NCBI RefSeq assembly: GCF_036898095.1
Contig: NC_090768.1
Coordinates: 50,741,923 to 50,805,922 of the forward strand
Direction of reading: 5' to 3'
From: Palaemon carinicauda
Taxonomy: Eukaryota; Arthropoda; Malacostraca; Decapoda; Palaemonidae
Length of the DNA: 64,000 nucleotides
A program made the translations under genes and the position numbers. Positions within the stretch are counted from its first letter, which is position 1; each line of letters begins with the position of its first letter. This document shows positions 12,201-24,000 of this stretch, piece by piece. A model generated the notes under the pieces. The model was not told the origin of the DNA. It saw only the letters and a program-made list of their open reading frames with translations, and ran no database searches.

Positions 12201-12824
12201 AAGGGGGTTGACAGAGGGCGTTAGCTCCACCTCGTTAGGTAAGTAGATAAGGACACGGCCTGTAGGTTAGGTTAGGCGGGAGAAATTCACATTAGTTGGT
12301 GTCCATTTTTAATGGTAGAGGGGGGAACTGGCCACTATTATACAAAGGCTCCAACAATAACTGTATAACAAGACAGTATATGAAGAGTGTGGTCTTGTAA
12401 ACAAATACCGAATTATTAACCTAAGCTAAACAATAGGGGTGATAGGCTCCATAGCATACCTTTCAAAGATATGCTAATCTAAACCCTTTACTATAACATT
12501 GTTTCACTAAATTATATCAGTAATACTTTTGTTTATGCAACCACAACCCAGACAAATTAAAAAAGTGAGGAATATAACAACTTATAACAATATTCAGGAC
12601 GTAGACAAGACGTCAAACTTCTGTCAAAACTTCACAACAAACGCCAGGGTGCGGTACGGGTTAGAAACACTACGATTAACAAAAGAAGGGAATTTACCTG
12701 CGCATATATTTCCAGAGACACCGACGTCTTCTATCGACTGTAAAGTTTCCCGCTGCAGACGTTTCAAATGTCTGGCATTTTTATTAAATTTCTGAAACTC
12801 CACTACAAGCCCTTCCGCGGCCAT
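9063..12824 (-). CDS. DSTYK: Dual serine/threonine and tyrosine protein kinase (DSTYK), N-terminal 226 codons, 3 exons; 3' part outside window
   Basis: Three minus-strand exons join in frame: 12824-12698 (127 nt), 10464-10115 (350 nt) and 9263-9063 (201 nt). They give 226 codons with intron phases 1, 0 and 0. The start is the ATG at 12824, with A at -3 and G at +4. Residues ~66-74 read PCIIVAGQD and are followed by AEQVLPI. Later segments read YELVHSLHAHSRSWGTVP and LPEVLPIIIYAISRDNL. These match in order the N-terminal region of vertebrate DSTYK (PCIL..GQD, QVLPT, YELVHTLVAH, PVITYALHKDEL). In the family this half precedes a long helical region and a C-terminal kinase domain. The kinase domain is not in the window, so the gene continues past the left edge. 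DSTYK is a conserved animal kinase linked to cell-death and FGF/ERK signalling. Identification is strong, and the protein is necessarily partial here. Confidence 0.9.
9329..9560 (-). mobile_element. piggyBac-like MITE (family P), short form, copy 1
   Basis: Flanked by TTAA (9329-9332) and a mutated ATAA (9557-9560). Termini are CCCTTTTACCCCC and its complement. The single palindromic module (gtcccGGTACGtcc) is at the right end, which sets the orientation as reversed. It has no coding capacity and sits in DSTYK intron 2. Confidence 0.85.
9561..10114. other. DSTYK intron 2 remainder
   Basis: AT-rich intronic sequence without a recognisable feature. Confidence 0.6.
10115..10464 (-). CDS. DSTYK: DSTYK exon 2
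   Basis: Codons 43-159. The first two bases complete a Glu codon begun by the last G of exon 1. It carries PCIIVAGQDAYSK and the YELVHSLHAH segment. The acceptor is 'ttactctttcag' before 10464 and the donor is GTTAGC from 10114. The in-frame extension past the donor (VSMRRYF...) is intron. Confidence 0.92.
10465..10829. other. DSTYK intron 1, unassigned part
   Basis: AT-rich intronic DNA with no repeat recognised. Confidence 0.6.
10830..10943 (-). mobile_element. Family S repeat, 3' fragment, reversed
   Basis: Contains the reversed S end ('ttactagctatgctataacc', 'gggcaccaacagggaaaata') and continues to 'gaaaggaaataaggaaact'. It runs directly into the foldback MITE at 10944. Confidence 0.8.
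10944..11140. mobile_element. Foldback MITE family M, copy 2
   Basis: Ends are 'ctatagtcaattcttttt' and its complement 'aaaaagaattgactatag'. The arms contain 'ggtgcccttatagctcgg' and its near-perfect inverse, and the loop holds 'tgattggtcagaattatttt'. It sits in DSTYK intron 1. Because both ends are well preserved, this copy best defines the termini. Confidence 0.88.
11141..12050. other. DSTYK intron 1, unassigned part
   Basis: No coding or repeat match recognised; contains a C-rich stretch near 11860-11880. Confidence 0.5.
12060..12350 (+). mobile_element. Interspersed repeat family G, copy 1
   Basis: Shares scattered similarity with the reverse complement of 21730-22100: 'gcaatgtaa', 'cgttaggtaagta', 'cctgtaggttaggttagg', and a segment leading to 'ggaactggcc'. 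It is old and diverged, with no coding potential. The two copies are in opposite orientation, one in DSTYK intron 1 and one in tetraspanin intron 1. Confidence 0.55.
12698..12824 (-). CDS. DSTYK: DSTYK exon 1 (coding part)
   Basis: Encodes MAAEGLVVEFQKFNKNARHL and 22 more residues, ending in ...SGNICA plus one base. The donor is CAG/GTAAAT at 12697. The first ATG with a good context is at 12824; a frame extending to 12833 would need a TTG start and is not used. The basic helical N-terminus (K/R-rich, LKRLQRET) resembles the start of vertebrate DSTYK. Confidence 0.85.
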
Positions 12825-13429
12825 CCTCACCAATTGTTTACATCTGCCTCACTGATCACAAGGTTCTTCATCCTTCAAGAAGAAGAGGAATCATAGAAAA
12901 CGGAGGTACTTAATCGGGGACTATTTTATTACTACGAGAGCTTTAGGATACGATGATTCAGCTTTTCCTTATAAGTGTATCCAAGGTCTATTAAAGGACC
13001 TTGAGTGTATCATAGATTATAATGACTTTATCAAGTGAGAAAATTTATAATAATGGTAAAAATATAATTTAGAATTACATGATTTTACAAAATATACAAT
13101 AGAAAGAGATTTAGGGAAAGACAAAAATATGTATATGATAATTCATATGACATTGATATAAAATAAATCAATTATAATATTTGAAAATTAACAGTCAATT
13201 ATTCGGTCAACAAAACGCAGGTCCAAATTCTTTGCTGTCGAACTAAATTTTGCATATAAGGAAAAATTAAGCATAGCACTTGAATATGAATATACAGTAT
13301 CACTGTACTTACCGTCAGGGTAATTTCATACACAATGGGTAACCTGATATGATATTTCTATTTTGACACAGAAACTATATAAGTTCTATATACAATCCAA
13401 GATGAAACGTGGGGCATTTTGATAGCCAA
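12825..13429. other. 5' flank of DSTYK
   Basis: Should contain the DSTYK promoter and 5' UTR. I see no decisive core promoter motif. The sequence from 13020 on is AT-rich and unassigned. Confidence 0.4.
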
Positions 13430-13750
13430 TTGGAAACGGCCCTGCTTGGCAATCTGTTGGAGGGGAGTTCGATAGCTTTTTAGCCCCGAGACTATGTAAC
13501 AAGCTCCTACGAAACATTCGAATGATTGAAGACATTAAGGCTTTCAAGAGGAAACAGGAGACTTTCTTATTTCATGAATCCTTTGACAGTGACGATTTAA
13601 CAGTAAATGAACAATACGCGATATGAAAAGATAAATACTCTGAACGAACAAGGTAAAATGAGAGTGGAGGTCCTGTAGAGACCGGAGTTCCCCTGCTGTA
13701 TGGGACCGGAAAGGCAGCCATCAAAGTAAAGTAAGTAGGCAACATCACCA
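13430..13750 (+). pseudogene. Retroelement (LINE) 3' end with RT C-terminus
   Basis: In the plus frame, 13494-13626 reads APRLCNKLLRNIRMIEDIKA then FKRKQETFLFHESFD and stops at 'gcgatatga'. This is the C-terminal tail common to many LINE RTs (PRL.N.LP..IR......FK..L..FLF). It is followed by a GC-richer 3' UTR ('agagaccggagttcccctgc') and an AAGT-like tail near 13725-13738. Confidence 0.65.
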
Positions 13751-13935
13751 CCCTCGTAAACTAGGGATAAAGGAGTTGGGGGAACTATAGATCTGCCTGC
13801 TGAGTCATCAGCAATCATTGCCTGACCCTCCCTGGTCCTTGTTCGATGGAGATGTGGCTTGGGCGCTGGTCGTTTCATATGGTCAGTCTCTAGGACACTG
13901 TTCGGTCCCTTGTCTCTGCCATTCATGAATGACAT
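13751..13935 (+). repeat. Probable interspersed repeat tail
   Basis: GC-richer than its surroundings ('gctgagtcatcagcaatcat', 'tggtcagtctctaggacact', 'ctctgccattcatgaatgac'). I believe it belongs to a dispersed decapod repeat, but this is from memory; only one copy is in the window. The minus-strand open frame over it is not considered a gene. Confidence 0.4.
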
Positions 13936-14207
13936 TTAAACCTGTAATAGAATTGACGTAAAGAAAGTTGTGCTTGAAGTTTTACATAAACAACATCGAG
14001 AATTCTTAACGTTAATAATTTTACCCGACTAAAAATAGGCCAATGTTTTTTTTTCCTTTATTCAGATCTGGTAATTTCTTTTGGTTAGAATATGTTAAAT
14101 CGTTATTTGATTATCTTCTTTTTTTCTTCACTGTCCCTGTTCTTCGCCTGATTTTTTTTAAACAAATAAGTACCTCTGAAAATAAGTTATTACATTACAG
14201 TATATTT

Positions 14208-14304
14208 GTAGGTAGCAGGTTGTCCAGGACACCAGCCACCCATTGAGATACCACCGCAAGAGAGTTATTGGGTCCTTTGATTGGCCAGACAGTACTACAT
14301 TGGA
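14208..14304 (+). mobile_element. Family S repeat, 5' head fragment
   Basis: Contains 'ggacaccagccacccattga', 'gggtcctttgattggccaga' and 'cagtactacattggatc', then passes directly into the TC microsatellite. Confidence 0.85.
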
Positions 14305-14530
<226 letters not shown>

Positions 14531-15231
14531 CCAGTTCTTCTACGTAGCTGTTAAAAGTGATGAAACTTATGCGTCGATCTTATCTCTACATAGCTCCTCC
14601 AAAAGAGGTTTCATCACGTAAAAAAAGAAGAAAACCTATGGATATGTTGCAATATAATATCTTCTTTATTCATGGAAACTCACTCCTTCCTCTAATCGCT
14701 TTATAGCTCGACTTTTATTCAGTTTTTATCATGCATTTCTCGGCCAAACGTGCCATTATCTTCTGCAATCATATTGTTGGTGTCGGTATCTTATTATTTC
14801 CTGGCCTTATAATGTGACCTAAGAACCTGAAACGTTTCTATGCATAATATTTTCTCTTTAACTTTGTCCGTTTTAATATCAAATATCATAATTCATTAGC
14901 TAAAGGAAATGGATAATTTCCTAAACATGAGTATACTTGTAAATGAGTATTTAACTGATTTAAGACGTTACATATTATCCCTTGGTACATTATCTGAATG
15001 AGACTATACAATTTACTTTTGTAATCTGATTCGATATGCTTTCGTAAACAAGTTAATAAGTATTTTCTATGTATGTAAAAGGTCATAGAAAAGTCCGGAG
15101 AAAAGCCTATTAAAACGAGCTACGGTCTATTTTATGCAATGTTGCACCAGAAGATTTTAATATCATCACAAAGACGATATCCATCATAGGATAGTACTAT
15201 AGTGCTTAAGCCTATATCGACAATTGTGAGT
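14531..15231. other. No recognisable feature
   Basis: AT-rich; no coding sequence supported. Confidence 0.5.
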
Positions 15232-15775
15232 TTGGCACCAGCCACCCGTTGAGATACTACCGCTAGAGAGTTACGGGGTCCTTTGACTGGCCAGACAGTA
15301 CTACATTGCATCCTTCTTTCTGGTTACGGTTCACTTTCCCTTTGTTCACACATGCACCGAATAGTCTGGCATATTCTTTACAGATTCTCCTCTGTCCTCA
15401 TACACTTGACAACACTGAGATTACCTAACAATTCTTCTTCACCAAAGGGGTTAACTACAGCACTATAATTGTTCAGTGGCTACTTTCCTCTTGGTAAGGG
15501 TAGAAGAGACTCTTTAGCTATGGTAAGCAGCTCTTCTACGAGAAACACTCCAAAATCAAACCATTGTTCTCTAGTCTTGGGTAGTGCCATCGCCTCTGCA
15601 CCAAGGTCTTCCACTGTCTTGAGTTAGAGTTCTCTTGCAAGGGCCCCAACAGAGAAAACTAAGCCAGGGAGAAAAGCAAATAAGTAAATTATATGAGAAG
15701 TAATGAATACTGAATATAAAATACCTAAAGATCAATATCAACGTTGAAATAGATGTCATATATAAACTATGAAGA
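15232..15775. mobile_element. Rearranged family S repeat (5' half forward, 3' part inverted)
   Basis: 15232-15640 is the forward 5' half of S up to 'tagagttctcttgc'. From 'aagggccccaacagagaaaa' (about 15641) to ~15775 the sequence is the reverse complement of the S 3' part, without its TAA tail. The two pieces meet at a sharp junction. Confidence 0.75.
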
Positions 15776-16967
15776 GAGACTTATGTCAGCCTGGTAAACA
15801 TATTGTAAGGACAGTGAGATAAGCGTCACCAAGATCAACTGATACTGTATTCAAATGTGCACTGTCTGTCTGTCTGTATAGATTGCCTTACCTTGTGTAA
15901 GACCCGGGCTCTTGCCTTTGGGCAGCCCGGAAAAGAATGTAATTTGAATTGTAAAGCGTTATATGTGTATAAAAGAACTTGTAACTTGAATAGGGTAAGA
16001 GTAATTAATGTTAGAGAAAAGGGATTCAATTAAAAAGTGATTTTATTACTATAAAGTTTAATGGTTTAATCTACGTTAGATTTAGATAGCCGAAGCTAAT
16101 TGATGTAAGGCCAAAAAGTAGTAGTAGTTTCGACTGAACTGCTTATCCTCATTCAGCAGCCTAGGATTTTGGTTGTTCCTAGGTGGGGGCAAAGGCTATT
16201 CACCCAGCATCCCACGGGCTGGAAACTGCAAGCAGATTCCAAGTTAAGGCCCGTATAACTGAATGAGGGACAGGTCCCTCTAGCTACTACTAATCAAAGT
16301 AACAAGGGAAAAAGGGAGAGATTGACAGGCATGACAACAGAGAAAAGAAACCTGGTAGGGAGGCTCCTTTTTAGGTCCACGAAAAGGAAAATTAGTGATA
16401 GACAGAGTCTATCAAGTGAGAGAGAAAGTGTTAAAGCAGAAAGTCCCAGGGAAGCAATAGGTCGTGGGAAGGAGAGAAAAGTAATGTAGTCAGAGGCAGA
16501 AAGATACTTTATTCAAATGTGCACGAAAGTATATTACAAGGTGCGGACGGAAAGGTAGGATGGCGCTGGCGCTAAATCAGATTGAAGTGCCCGCCAAAAT
16601 ATATGTGTTTTCTTACACAAAATGAATTATGGGTTGACAGAAACATGATATGAAATGATACATACATCAAAATGTAGCTCTGGTAGAGCGGAATATATAT
16701 ACATGGGAAACCACAGTGTGGCGAAAAGAGAATTCAAATAAATAAGTCGTTTGTCGATTTTCTGGACGACGAAGGGATCGGTGTCCTTACAATATAATCA
16801 TTTACAGCAAGTTTGTACTTCTGAACAGACATGGGTGCAAAACCTACTCGTTTCTCAGACACGCTTTTTCCAGTAAACCAGTAAATCTCTTGCATAAATA
16901 TTCTAATATTTGTAAATGTTCTAAAGAGTCTGTGATCTATACCTAAATTTCTTAACATAGGTTCTCT
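15776..16967. repeat. Unassigned repeat-like region
   Basis: Contains a GC-rich palindromic piece 'cccgggctcttgcctttggg' with 'cagcccgg' (15901-15930), and two similar stretches 'gata..ttattcaaatgtgcac' at ~15841 and ~16504. Between them is a non-coding GC-richer block (16140-16300) with 'ctcattcagcagcctagga'. This may be a composite of old repeats; I could not name a family. Confidence 0.35.
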
Positions 16968-17095
16968 ATCAATTATCATCATCATCATCATTTCCTCCTA
17001 CGTCTATTGACACAAAGGGCCTCAGTTAGATTTCGCCAGTCGTCTCTATCTTGAGCTTTTAATACTTCTTCATTCATCATCAATTATATCACATG
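16968..17095 (-). mobile_element. LINE family B 3' end, reversed
   Basis: Starts with the ATC/GAT trinucleotide tail ('atcatcatcatcatcatttc') and continues 'ctcctacgtctattgac' and 'cctcagttagatttcgcc', the reverse complement of 8370-8440. Confidence 0.8.
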
Positions 17096-18245
17096 ATTTT
17101 CCAAGGGTTATGTATACCACATGCAGCTTTTACCCTTTTCTCTCAAAATTTTCACACTATAAATACTTCACTAGCACACATCATTTTCTTGTGTAAACTC
17201 TAACTGTTCCTTTACCTTTCTGGATATACTGTCACCTGTATGATAGTTTCAACCAAAATCTTACTAAACACCTTCCATCTTCTTCTACACATTTTCCCAC
17301 TTCTATGTGGTTAATTTCAATCTGATTATACTCACTGGCCATAGTTGTTTTAGCTAGATTTACACCTTCCATGTTATACTCCATAATTTTATGCCCTGTA
17401 ATTCTCATAATCTATTCTATCTATCACCTGACATATATAACAGAACAATTATTCCTTCCACCCATTATTTTCGGAACCTTTCCTTCATCCAGACATACCA
17501 TACTAATACTGTGTAAGAATCCAATTAAGAGATTTAATCCGTAACTGGTTTCCTCTTGATAAGACATCTTTAAGAGAAAGGATACATAGCGGTTCAAATT
17601 TGCATTGCATATTCTCAAATGACAATGTAAACGAACATTCAAACTGAAGAAATATCACAAGACAAGTAGAAAAAGATGCCTAATTTGTAGCCAAAGGGGG
17701 AGCCTGCTATCATAAGCACTTTCCTACGAGCAGGTCGGCAGTCGGCACACACTTCATCTATTATGACCAGAAAAAAATAAAAACAATTACAATGAGAAAT
17801 GTAGCCCAGCATAGAAAAAGAGACTGAGAAATCAATAAGCGACTTTTTAAAAGATAAACAACAGGAAAAGATACCAATCTTAACAATAAATAACACGACC
17901 TACGTATGGAGACTTAGATAAATATGCTTGACAACAAATTTTTACACCAAGTTTTTACACTTGAAGTTCCACCAATCCAATTATTCTATTAGGAAGATAA
18001 TTTCACGATTTATTTACAGTCAAAACATAACTTGAAGAATATAGTGCTTTATCATGCCTGGCAAAAAAAAAAAAAAAAAAAAAAAAAAATGTCCTGTCCA
18101 TGTCCATTTCTTTTTCTTACATGTTGTTAGAATATCCTCTACTTTGAATTTCTCTCGTATCAATGTTGCTCTTTTTTTCTGCCTATTAGTATTAGTCCTA
18201 TCATTATATTTCCCATAGCTCTTGAGTGGTAACTAGCTTATGTTT
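17096..18245. other. No recognisable gene; A-tract near 18063-18089
   Basis: AT-rich. A run of about 27 A residues lies at 18063-18089. Short open frames on the minus strand (17424-17896) show no recognisable domain and are not called. Confidence 0.5.
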
Positions 18246-18870
18246 TGTAGGCAGTAGGTTGAGATACTACAGCTAGGGAGTTATTGGATCTTTTGACTGG
18301 CCAGACAGTACTACATTGCATCCTTCTTTCTGGTTACAGCTCATTTTCCTTTTGCATACACATACACCAAATAGTCTAGCCTATTCTTTACATATTCTCC
18401 TCTGTCCTCATATGCCTGACAACACTGAGATTACAAAACAATTCTTCGTCCAATGGGTTAACTACTACACTGCAATTGTTCAGTGGCTACTTTCCTGTTG
18501 GTAAGGGTATAAGAGACGCTTTAGCTATGGTAAGCAGCTCTTCTAGAAGGACACTCTAAAATCAAACCGTTGTTCTCTAGCCTTGGGTAGTGCCATAGCC
18601 TTTGTATCATGGTCTTCCACTGTCTTGGGTTAGAGTTCTCTTGCTTGAGGGTGCACTCGGGTACACTATTCTATTTTATCTGTCTTACTCTTATTTCGTT
18701 AAAATGTTTATAGTTCATATAGGAAATATTTATTCTAATGTTGGTTCTTAAAATATTTTATTTTTTCTGGTTTCCTTTCCTCACTGGGCTATTTTCCCTG
18801 TTGGAGCCCCATGGCTTATAATATCCTGCTTTTCCAACTAGGGTTGTAACTTAGCAAGTAAGTAGTAGTA

Positions 18871-18915
<45 letters not shown>
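18246..18915 (+). mobile_element. Family S repeat, near full length
   Basis: Has the head 'ggcagtaggttgagatacta', the body ('ggttaactactacactgcaa') and the end 'ccaactagggttgtaactta' followed by a long TAA microsatellite (to 18914). It lacks the ~20-bp 'ggcctgggcaccagccaccc' segment near the head found in other copies. Confidence 0.9.
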
Positions 18916-19190
18916 TTGTCATAAGTCATCAATAATTGTTACGTGTACTACAAATTTGTGTTGATAATCATTGATAATCCTTTAACTCTTTGTGTTAATT
19001 TTATCAATATGTGATATAAAAAGTCACGAGTAAGCAAACTACCAGATAATTTAGTATTGAAAAGAGAAATTTGAGAACTCTACGATCAACCTTGCAAGTT
19101 TAACATAATACAAGTTTGAGAGCGAGCTAAGGAATCAATACCAACTTATATTTCAGGTTTTACCCTTATGTAAATAATTTTTTCTCCATC
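18916..19190. other. No recognisable feature
   Basis: Short AT-rich spacer. Confidence 0.4.
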
Positions 19191-19202
19191 GCTCTCTCTC
19201 TC

Positions 19203-19289
<87 letters not shown>
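19191..19289 (+). repeat. (TC)n microsatellite
   Basis: Nearly pure TC dinucleotides with a few single-base interruptions. Confidence 0.95.
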
Positions 19290-19841
19290 CATGGAAATTA
19301 ATTTATGGAACACCTGCGAACCGGCTGGTATATGGTCAAGAACAATCAAGACTGAATAATTCCCAATAGCCTACATGTTAATAATGATAACGATAATTAT
19401 AATGATGATAAAGACTCGCATTCTATAAAAAAAATACTTTAATTTTTCTTTTATCTTGGGCTAACCAACTTTAAAGACATTAGAGGAGAACTATTGTCAT
19501 AATTCTTAACTTACCAGTTAGCTTACTGTCACGTGGACACGTTGAGGTACAAATTCGTGTCACCTATGAACGCTGACTCGAGTATGAGTCACCTCACAAA
19601 TGAGAGTTCAGAACTTCCGGGCAATAACCTGTGCTATTCTGACGTGTGAAATTACTATCATCATCATATAGATTCTTTGATTTAAATCTAGTCGCACGTA
19701 AATAAACACACACGAGCAAGCAAACCAAATATAGATAAATTGGATATTGTAATTGTAAAGGAGGAAATGGAGAATGTCTTCTGAGTTCAACCTCGTAGGT
19801 CTTTTGCAAAGAGATGGTTGTGAGGCCTTTTATGTGAACCA
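19290..19841. other. No recognisable feature
   Basis: No supported gene. The minus-strand frame here runs into the TTA repeat and encodes a poly-Asn tract, which is an artefact. Confidence 0.5.
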
Positions 19842-19928
<87 letters not shown>

Positions 19929-20045
19929 TAGCTAAGCTACAACCCTGATTGGGAAAGCAAGATGCTGTAAGCGCAAGGGCTCCAATAGAGAAAAATAGCG
20001 CAACGAGTAGAGGAAATGAGGAAATAAATAAATGATGAGAACAAA
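19842..20045 (-). mobile_element. Family S repeat, 3' part, reversed, with long TTA tail
   Basis: The TTA run (19842-19927) is the reverse of the TAA tail, followed by reversed S ('ctagctaagctacaaccctg', 'gggctccaatagagaaaaat'). Confidence 0.9.
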
Positions 20046-21018
20046 TTAACAATAAATCATTCTAAAAACATTAACAACATCAGATTTTATACTTTTATTA
20101 ATTTGTTTAGCGTAATCATTAAAGGTGAAGATGGTTTAGTAACTGATAACGTGGATGGTAACATTTCTCTACTTCAATACACTATTTAACTGTTTAGATC
20201 CAATGTATGCCTCACAATAAGCAATCAGAATATGTCTTCCCATCTCTTAAACTTTCAATAGACGACAGAACTTCAGGTAAACATTGCAGGACAGCCCCAG
20301 ACAAAAATCAGAACTTCTGTCATGAGCCTTAATCTTATTCGGAATTTTAATAAAAAGTACAATATAGCTCCCAAATCCATTGTATGTTTTTCCCTTCTAT
20401 TTTATGCTAAATTATATAAACATACGATTTGCATAAAAGCCCAAGACAAAAAATCATGATCCTCTGTTGTGAGACTTAATCTTATTTGGAATATTGTCAA
20501 GGCTACTATATAACTCTTTATTCTATTATATGAAATTTTTAATATAAATTTTATACTAAATTAAATAAATAAATGATTTTAATATTTATTTTATTTTGTT
20601 TTGTATTTTTGTTACGGAAAATTTACATTTCCTGGATACCTGCGTTTACGGTACGGCCCAAGCAGGTTTACCAGATTATTTCCACTGGATTGTCGTACAT
20701 GAACCTTAAAATTTTCGTTTTTCAACCAAAATCATCGTACAGAGTTTCAATATAATTATTAAGGAGTTACATAATTGACTTATTTAAAAATATTTTAGTA
20801 TAATTGTTTAATCAAACACACACACACATATGTATATACCTAAGGTATGTATCGTATATCCACTCAAAATAATTGTACATGTACGATAATTATCGTAAGA
20901 ATGGCACCCCTGCCCAAGGGTCTAGTGACCTATACAATCGATATCTTTTGAGTTGTGGAGGCTGAGATAACGCAAGTCGAACGTCACCTGTACATTCGTC
21001 TGGGAACGACACAGCAAA
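20046..21018. other. 5' flank of the tetraspanin gene
   Basis: AT-rich, with a CA run near 20817-20829 and adjacent short palindromes 'gtacatgtac' and 'cgataattatcg' at about 20876-20896. The 5' UTR and promoter should lie at the right end; I saw no decisive TATA or initiator. The ATG at 21019 has AAA at -3 to -1. Confidence 0.4.
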
Positions 21019-21078
21019 ATGTGTGGTGGATTTACCTGCAGTAAAAATTCCTTGCTGGCCCTCAACATTCTTTATGTT
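21019..21078 (+). CDS. TSPAN13/31: Tetraspanin exon 1 (coding part)
   Basis: Twenty codons from the ATG, covering the short cytoplasmic N-terminus and the start of TM1. The donor is GTAAGT at 21079. Confidence 0.93.
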
Positions 21079-24000
21079 GTAAGTATGGTTATTGTTGACT
21101 GACAGTATTACGGATTTTGAATGTCGGCGAAGAAGCCTGTGTTTGTTTACCTTACGGCTTCACAAACTGACAGTTTTGGGATCAAAGTTTGCTCATGTGA
21201 TTCGGGAATATTCTCGGGTCATCATCGATAGAATTGATTATTTGCTTATGTAATGCGTATATTACTCAATTTCAAGTATACTGGGCAATTAACCTTGTAT
21301 AAGGGGTCGTAGGCCTCGGTAGTAACAAAGGGTAACGTAATGCTTGTTAAAATTGAAATCTAATTTAGCTATGGACATAGTCTATATTCGAAGAAAGTCA
21401 CACCAGATATCTTGAGCTAACCAATGGTAATTTTACGAGCCCTAAACTTAACGTAGACCATATGGATGTTATTTTGTGTGGCATTTGCAGACAAAGGCTA
21501 TCCCTACTCCCTATCCTATCCTTGGCAATGTGAGCTAATGTGATCAAGCTGTACATATCGAATGCATCTTGTAGCCTATGTATAGTAAGTGAGGTCACAA
21601 CTGGGAAAATTTCTATATGATTTTCTGATTTCTAGCAAAAATTAAAGTCGGTAAATATATGATTGCTTGGCTTTGTGGCATATTTCTCCATGCGACTAAT
21701 GACGGCTACAACATAATAAATTATATAACAATCGGAACCTTTGTATATCTACGGCCAGTTCCTCATGCATTGATGGAAAATGAACATCAACTAACCTAAA
21801 CTTTCCCTCCTAACATAACCTACAAGCCTTGTACTTACCTAATGTTACACTGCCATATTCTAAGTCAGACATAGTGGTAAAGTTTTACTGTATTAAAAAA
21901 ACCTCGAGTTCCCACTGGGGGTCCCCCATTATCGTAGGATTTAGATATATATTTTTCTGAAACTATTCATTTGCGAAGGGAACGAGTATCATTTTCGAAG
22001 AGAGCCTAATTTTTCTACAAGTAAAAGTAGTTTTTTTCCTAGGTTACATTGCCCTGTAATACAGTTAAATAATACCAACAACAATACATGCAGATGGCCG
22101 CTATCTCACATACGCCCCTAACAATCAACTAAAATGTGAATGGCATTTCATTGTCTAAAGCCATTGTTTACTTCTGGGAGACTGATGATGGGTTACTGGG
22201 CATGCGTCGTTTGCATATGCTTTTGACGGCTTTGTTTTGTATGATGCAGTCATTAGCTGACTTTTGGGATTGAGAGCTTCCAAGTATGTACACAAATGCC
22301 TGAATGTTTTTTTATAACAGCGCCGCTTCAATTTCAGGATGAGGGGAATATAATTTGTTTGGAAATTTAGTGTAATTTCATCTATTTCAGTAATTGATAT
22401 TTGAAACGCTCTGCGTTCAGTACATGGCTGTTGTTGCTCATGTGAAAGTAAAAAGTATCACCAAAGTAATGACTCAGGGAAGACGTGCATAACACATCCT
22501 TGTAGTGTCCGAGGGGGACATGTTTCATGCTCGGTCAAAGATTTTTCCCACCCTTAGATCTATTCACTTGCTACTTAATGGGTAAAGTAATACCCTATCT
22601 TGCCATTACTTTATCAAGTTTAATGGTTAAAGATATCCATGATTAGTAAGGTTATAATGTCCATTGTATATGTCTTAATGTCTTAAGGTATAGTCAGTGC
22701 CTGCTTATCTTCAATGTGATAAGACTAGGTTAAAGAACAGGAGTCTAAAGGTCAGAGTAGGCTTTTAAGTAAATCAAACATCTTGAAGTGTTAGGTCATT
22801 TAATATTTTGCTCCCTTCTGCCTTGCTCTCTTTGATGGCATATCATATTTTTTACCTGTTTGTAAGAATGGAGGTACAAGGAGGTGATGATTATTTGCGA
22901 GTGTAGCAGGCTACGCCGTGATAAAGGCCCTTTGATGGACTTTACGCAAATTACAGGTGATTAGGATACTTTGATAGTGACCTGCGCAGATGGCATGCAC
23001 AGCATATCATGTATTGCCTGCCAGAATAAAGGAGCAATGAGATAATGTTCAATTGTGAGTGAAGAGAGCCATGACGTAGATTGAACATTTGAAGGGCATG
23101 ATATAAGTTATAGATAATTATAATACTTTATTTTCATCATTCATACCACTTACATGAACCATGTTTTGCGGCAGGTTATCTTTTTATTATACATTTTTCA
23201 ATATTAAACTTACCCGATGTTCTTATAGCTGTCAGCTCTGCTGCCCGACAGAAAAACCTACGGGCGGAATACGCCAGCGATCGCTATACAGGTGGGGGTG
23301 TACATCAACAGCGCCATCTGTCAAGTAGGTACTCAAGTACTCGATGTCAACACAGAACCAATTTTCTCTCTGTCGTGCCACTGGCAAGACCTACTAAATA
23401 CGCTGTTACTAACTGGATTTGTTTTCACAACTATTTGGTGAAGTACACCATTCCAGTTTTGAGCTTTCGCTGTGCAGGGGTTTTATCTTCATTTCAAAAC
23501 TTGAACTCGTTTTGGATAGTTTTAATTATGGTGACAAAGAGAGTATGGACTCTCTTTCACTTTTAAATGGCCGACCCTTCCCTTAGACGGAAGTGTGTTT
23601 AGGTTTTTAGTAATTTTGCTTAACACGTTATAGATCTATATTTTATATCTCTCCGCCTTTATTAGGCCTCTTCGATTAACTTTCCTTTTATTATAAACAT
23701 ATAAAAATAAATTTTTATGTTTTGTTTATATGCGACCTTTCCTGATAGTAGGCGGTCCTGACTTGGAACCGAAGTTAATCAACGTTGAGCCCGTTATATC
23801 GTATTTAACCTTTAAAGAATTTAAAACTTTTTAAATTTAATGTTTTATGAAAGAATTTCTTTGATAGTCTCGTACTGTTTTCAAAGATGAACTAACGTTT
23901 AGTTTTTAGTCTACGCAGTTGTTGGCGTTCAGGACGTTCAACATGCGCTCTATCGTTACGATAGAGAGAGAGTGTATCACGGTTTCACTTTGCAGTAAGA